From JBBDSV01 sp040904785 (GTDB lineage Bacteria; Actinomycetota; Nitriliruptoria; Nitriliruptorales; Nitriliruptoraceae), in assembly GCA_040904785.1 (NCBI GenBank), contig JBBDSV010000082.1, positions 22,895-86,894 of the forward strand: DNA of 64,000 nucleotides, in the 5' to 3' direction. Position numbers and translations under genes: made by a program. Below are positions 61,352-64,000 of the stretch, in pieces (position 1 is the stretch's first letter; every line of letters begins with the position of its first letter). The notes under the pieces were generated by a model that was not told the DNA's origin, searched no databases, and saw only the letters and a list, made by a program, of their open reading frames with translations.

Positions 61352-62188
61352 ATGACCGACAAACTCGACCCTGTCCTGCGCCAGATCGACGACTGGGAAC
61401 CCGCGACGGTTGCGGTCGGTGTGACCGAGCCAGACCGCACTCGCGCCACACGGGGGCCGACCGCGCAGACGTTTCCGATCGCGTCGGTGACCAAGCCGCT
61501 GACCGCCTACGCGGTGCTCATCGCCGTCCACCATGGGACGCTCCACCTCGATGAGCCGGTCGACATCGACGAGCAGCCTGCCACCGTCACGGTTCGCGAT
61601 CTGCTCGCGCACGCGTCGGGCCTGCCGTTGGAAGCCGGCGGCACCGTACGCCCGCCCGAAACGCAACGGATCTATTCGAACTGGGCCTACGACATACTCG
61701 GCGAACTCGTCGCCGCCCGCGCCGGCGTCGCCTTCGCCGACGTTGTCGCCCGCGAGGTGTTCTCCCCACTGAAAATGGACACTTCAACGCTCGACGGCTC
61801 GCCGGCACGCGACGCCACCAGCACCGTCGACGACCTGCTCGCCTTCGCCCGCGAGTTGCTTGACCCGACACTCATCGACGGCGACCTGCACCGCGAGGCC
61901 ACCACGACGGCGTTCGGCGGGCTGTCGGGCATCCTGCCCGGCTTCGGGCGCCAGGATCCCAATGACTGGGGCCTGGGACTCGAAATCAGGGGGACGAAGT
62001 CACCCCACTGGCTTGCCGCCAGCGTTCCGGCGACGTCCTTCGGCCATTTCGGCCAGTCGGGCTCATTCCTCGTCGTCGTGCCCGAATGCGGCGTAGCGGC
62101 CGTCAGCCTGGCCGATCAGCCGTTCGGATCGTGGGCGGCGACGGCATGGCGGACACTCACCGGCGACATCATCACCGCCTGCTGCTGA
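61352..62188 (+). CDS. Beta-lactamase-family serine hydrolase
   Basis: A 278-residue penicillin-binding-protein-like hydrolase (class C beta-lactamase fold). The nucleophile motif is SVTKP (about 50-54), the second motif YSNW (about 110) and the third region FGHFGQSGS near 233. No signal peptide is seen, so it is probably a cytosolic esterase rather than an antibiotic-degrading enzyme. ATG 61352 lies 12 nt after GAGGAG. The 3' end overlaps the convergent rdgB gene by 17 bp. Confidence 0.85.
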   Translation: MTDKLDPVLRQIDDWEPATVAVGVTEPDRTRATRGPTAQTFPIASVTKPLTAYAVLIAVHHGTLHLDEPVDIDEQPATVTVRDLLAHASGLPLEAGGTVRPPETQRIYSNWAYDILGELVAARAGVAFADVVAREVFSPLKMDTSTLDGSPARDATSTVDDLLAFARELLDPTLIDGDLHREATTTAFGGLSGILPGFGRQDPNDWGLGLEIRGTKSPHWLAASVPATSFGHFGQSGSFLVVVPECGVAAVSLADQPFGSWAATAWRTLTGDIITACC

Positions 62189-62786
62189 CCCGATCCGGCG
62201 TCAGCATGGCGCGAAGCGCCCGAAATGCCGCACCACGATGGCTGATCGCGTCCTTCTCCGCAGGGGCGAGTTCGCCATTGGTGCGACCGTCCGCGGCGTC
62301 GCTGATGAACAACGGGTCATACCCGAACCCGGCATCGCCGCGGGGCGCGCGGGCAATGCGGCCCTCCATGACGCCGCGGACGCCCTCCTCGTCGCCATCG
62401 GCGGTGACCAGAACCGCCGCGCACACGAACCTCGCGGTCCGTTCGGCGTCGCCGACGTCGGCGAGTTCGGCGAGCAACTTGGCATTGTTCGCCGCATCGT
62501 CGGACGGTTCGCCGGCATACCGCGCCGAGTAGACACCGGGCGCGCCTGCAAGTGCATCGACCTCGAGGCCCGAATCGTCGGCGATCGCGGCCAGACCCGT
62601 TGCAGTGACACACGCCCGCGCCTTGATCCGGGCGTTTTCCGCGAACGTCGCCCCGTCCTCGACCGGTGAGGGCAACCCGAAATCGGCCATGGAGACGACG
62701 TCGACCTCCACGTCGCCCAAGATCGCCCGGATCTCGGCGAGTTTGTGCGGGTTGGCCGTCGCGACGACGATTGTCGGGCGTGTCAC
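62172..62786 (-). CDS. rdgB: Non-canonical purine NTP pyrophosphatase (RdgB/HAM1)
   Basis: A 204-residue enzyme that hydrolyses dITP, XTP and related damaged nucleotides. VVATANPHKLAEIRAIL opens the fold; ATGLAAIADDSGLEVDALAGAPGVYSARYAG and RAPRGDAGFGYDPLF are diagnostic. GTG 62786 overlaps the stop of rph (GTGA). The order rph-rdgB matches mycobacteria. Confidence 0.95.
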   Translation of the reverse strand: MTRPTIVVATANPHKLAEIRAILGDVEVDVVSMADFGLPSPVEDGATFAENARIKARACVTATGLAAIADDSGLEVDALAGAPGVYSARYAGEPSDDAANNAKLLAELADVGDAERTARFVCAAVLVTADGDEEGVRGVMEGRIARAPRGDAGFGYDPLFISDAADGRTNGELAPAEKDAISHRGAAFRALRAMLTPDRVSSRR

Positions 62787-63475
62787 GACTCGAGCGCCTC
62801 ACGTTGGACGGCGAACAGCTGCGAGCACCCGTGGGCGGCGAGATCCAGCAGTGCGTCGAGTTCGCCACGGTCGAATGGCGCGCCTTCGGCCGTTCCCTGC
62901 ACTTCGACGAACCTTCCGTCGGCCGTCATGACGACGTTCATGTCGACGTCGGCGCGGGCATCCTCGGCGTACGGCAGATCGAGTACCGCGTCGCCATCGA
63001 CCATGCCGACCGAGACGGCGGCAACCTGGCCGACAAGCGCCTCGGAGGCCCCGATCCGACGCAGGGCGCGGGCGAGCGCGACCCACGCGCCGGTGATGGC
63101 CGCGGTCCGCGTGCCTCCGTCGGCATCGAGCACGTCACAGTCGACCGTCAGCGTGCAGGCGTCGAGCGCATCGAGGTCGACGACGGACCGCAGCGCACGA
63201 CCGACGAGCCGCTCGATCTCCTTCGATCTGCCCGATGGGCCGGTGCGCTCGCGCCGCGCACGCGTATCGGTAGCCCCGGGAAGCATCGCGTACTCGGCGG
63301 TGACCCAGCCGGCGTCACCACGGAACGCCGGCGCACCGAGTTCGTGAGAGACCGCACAGAGCACACGGGTGCGGCCGAACGTGACCAGTGTCGACCCCAC
63401 CGGGTGCCGCTGCACATCCGGCTCAATCGACACCTCACGCAGCACGTCGGCTGCCCGGCCATCACCGCGTTCCAC
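62783..63475 (-). CDS. rph: Ribonuclease PH
   Basis: A 230-residue 3' exoribonuclease that trims tRNA precursors using phosphate. GSTLVTFGRTRVLCAVS, RERTGPSGRSKEIERLVGRALRSVVDL and VDCDVLDADGGTRTAAITGA are family hallmarks. GTG 63475 follows GAGGAG. The gene is coupled to rdgB downstream and lies 64 bp after the chimeric gene at the right edge. Confidence 0.94.
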   Translation of the reverse strand: MERGDGRAADVLREVSIEPDVQRHPVGSTLVTFGRTRVLCAVSHELGAPAFRGDAGWVTAEYAMLPGATDTRARRERTGPSGRSKEIERLVGRALRSVVDLDALDACTLTVDCDVLDADGGTRTAAITGAWVALARALRRIGASEALVGQVAAVSVGMVDGDAVLDLPYAEDARADVDMNVVMTADGRFVEVQGTAEGAPFDRGELDALLDLAAHGCSQLFAVQREALES

Positions 63476-63539
63476 GCCAACTCCTCGATCGCTCGCCTCT
63501 CCGCCGCTGCGGGTGCGCGGCGGGCAGCCTACGGTGCGC

Positions 63540-64000
63540 TCAGGCGCCGATGGGGAAGGTGTCGAGGTCGGCGGCGGCAACGATCGGGCCGTCGAACGTC
63601 TCGGCCGCCTCGCGTGCCGACACCGCGACGTCGAGCCCGCCGGCAATATGGGTGAGCACGAGCTGCCGTGCACCCGCCTGCGTGGCGATCCGTCCGGCGT
63701 CTCGTGCCACGAGGTGCAGCTCCGGCGGGTAGACCTGCGCGTCGCCCTGCCAGGTCGCCTCACACACGAAGACGTCGGCGTCGCGAACGAGACGGTGCAG
63801 GAGGGTCTGGCCATCCGTGGTGCGGAGATCGATCGCCACGCTGCGCTTGGTGCGGTTGTCGACGATCCACGGATAGTTGTACGCGCTCGCCGGATAGCCG
63901 GCGCCGCGCACGCGATCGATGTCGCCGGTGGGTGGCTCCACCTTGATGACATCCGCGCCGAAGTCGGCCATCACGGTGGCGGCCACCGGTCCCGCGATGA
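63540..64000 (-). CDS. CaiB-like N-terminus joined to a metallohydrolase C-terminus (partial chimera)
   Basis: One open frame reaches the right edge. Its first about 80 visible residues (MADFGADVIKVEPPTGDIDR, DNRTKRSVAIDLRTTDGQTLLHRLV) are the N-terminal part of a CaiB/BaiF type III CoA-transferase. From DADVFVCEATWQGD onward, HLVARDAGRIATQAGARQLVLTHI is the end of a metallo-beta-lactamase-fold hydrolase like Rv1339. In actinobacteria that hydrolase normally precedes rph, so the C-terminal part is in its expected place and the N-terminal part is foreign. Both families have a similar DADVFV segment at the joint. It is either a recombination product or an assembly artefact. Confidence 0.6.
   Translation of the reverse strand, partial: IAGPVAATVMADFGADVIKVEPPTGDIDRVRGAGYPASAYNYPWIVDNRTKRSVAIDLRTTDGQTLLHRLVRDADVFVCEATWQGDAQVYPPELHLVARDAGRIATQAGARQLVLTHIAGGLDVAVSAREAAETFDGPIVAAADLDTFPIGA

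Overview
This is a GC-rich, densely coded stretch with frequent GTG starts, many 4-base ATGA/GTGA start-stop overlaps and several probable leaderless promoters (TAnnnT, 7 nt, ATG). Gene content (two-domain HPF-type protein, PRTase-hydrolase fusion, CtpF-like ATPase, DUF427, DUF2237, deazaflavin-type nitroreductase, and an MBL-rph-rdgB order like mycobacterial Rv1339-Rv1341) points to an Actinomycetota bacterium. An Acidimicrobiia/Ilumatobacter-like lineage is my guess and is not proven by the sequence. A 10-N gap at 61265-61274 shows that this is a draft scaffold. No tRNA, rRNA, CRISPR array or intact insertion sequence was seen.

Layout. (1) 0.4-13.4 kb is a stress/dormancy-like block: ribosome hibernation protein, calcium-type P-ATPase, ZIP transporter, cupredoxin, BON-DUF2267 protein, ArsR-SRPBCC pair, two DUF1801 proteins, a frameshifted acetyltransferase, an SDR, a PRTase-hydrolase fusion and small secreted proteins. 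Four upstream regions here carry sites resembling the mycobacterial DosR box. (2) 13.6-15.7 kb is a membrane GGDEF-EAL protein. (3) 15.7-33.7 kb is the most distinctive part. It holds a SelD-associated-type NADH dehydrogenase, a MerA-like flavoprotein, a YnjB/C/D/F-type ABC transporter with its CDP-alcohol phosphotransferase, a TVP38/TMEM64 membrane protein, CcdA and TlpA thiol-redox proteins, an exported rhodanese (YnjE-like), a YeeE/YedE transporter, two DUF3179 proteins, an ECF sigma factor between two zinc-finger anti-sigma-like proteins, a flavodoxin-fold protein and a DUF4389 protein. This recalls the Escherichia coli ydjXYZ-ynjABCDEF neighbourhood and suggests uptake and redox handling of a sulfur- or selenium-type compound. 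(4) 33.9-39.6 kb is a decayed accessory patch: remnants of a nitrate/taurine-type ABC transporter, a broken sensor kinase and a possible transposase-derived leader fused to a nitroreductase-like protein, mixed with intact dsrE-like, chrA, diguanylate cyclase and DUF2237 genes. (5) 39.6-42.0 kb is a lemA-DUF2207 pair. (6) 42.0-53.2 kb, all on the minus strand, holds a giant AfsR/LuxR-like ATPase regulator, a histidine kinase and a complete peptide/nickel-type ABC importer. (7) 53.4-64 kb is mixed: DoxX, persulfide-dioxygenase-like MBL-rhodanese, methyltransferase, DrrAB-type exporter, release factor 3, a divergent MarR/YceI pair, a serine hydrolase and the rdgB-rph operon. The rph partner at the right edge is an unusual CaiB/metallohydrolase chimera.

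The sulfur/redox theme recurs across the window (rhodanese, YeeE, DsrE, TlpA/CcdA, MBL-rhodanese, NADH and MerA-like flavoproteins). This makes the 15.7-33 kb block the best candidate for a coherent, poorly described system.
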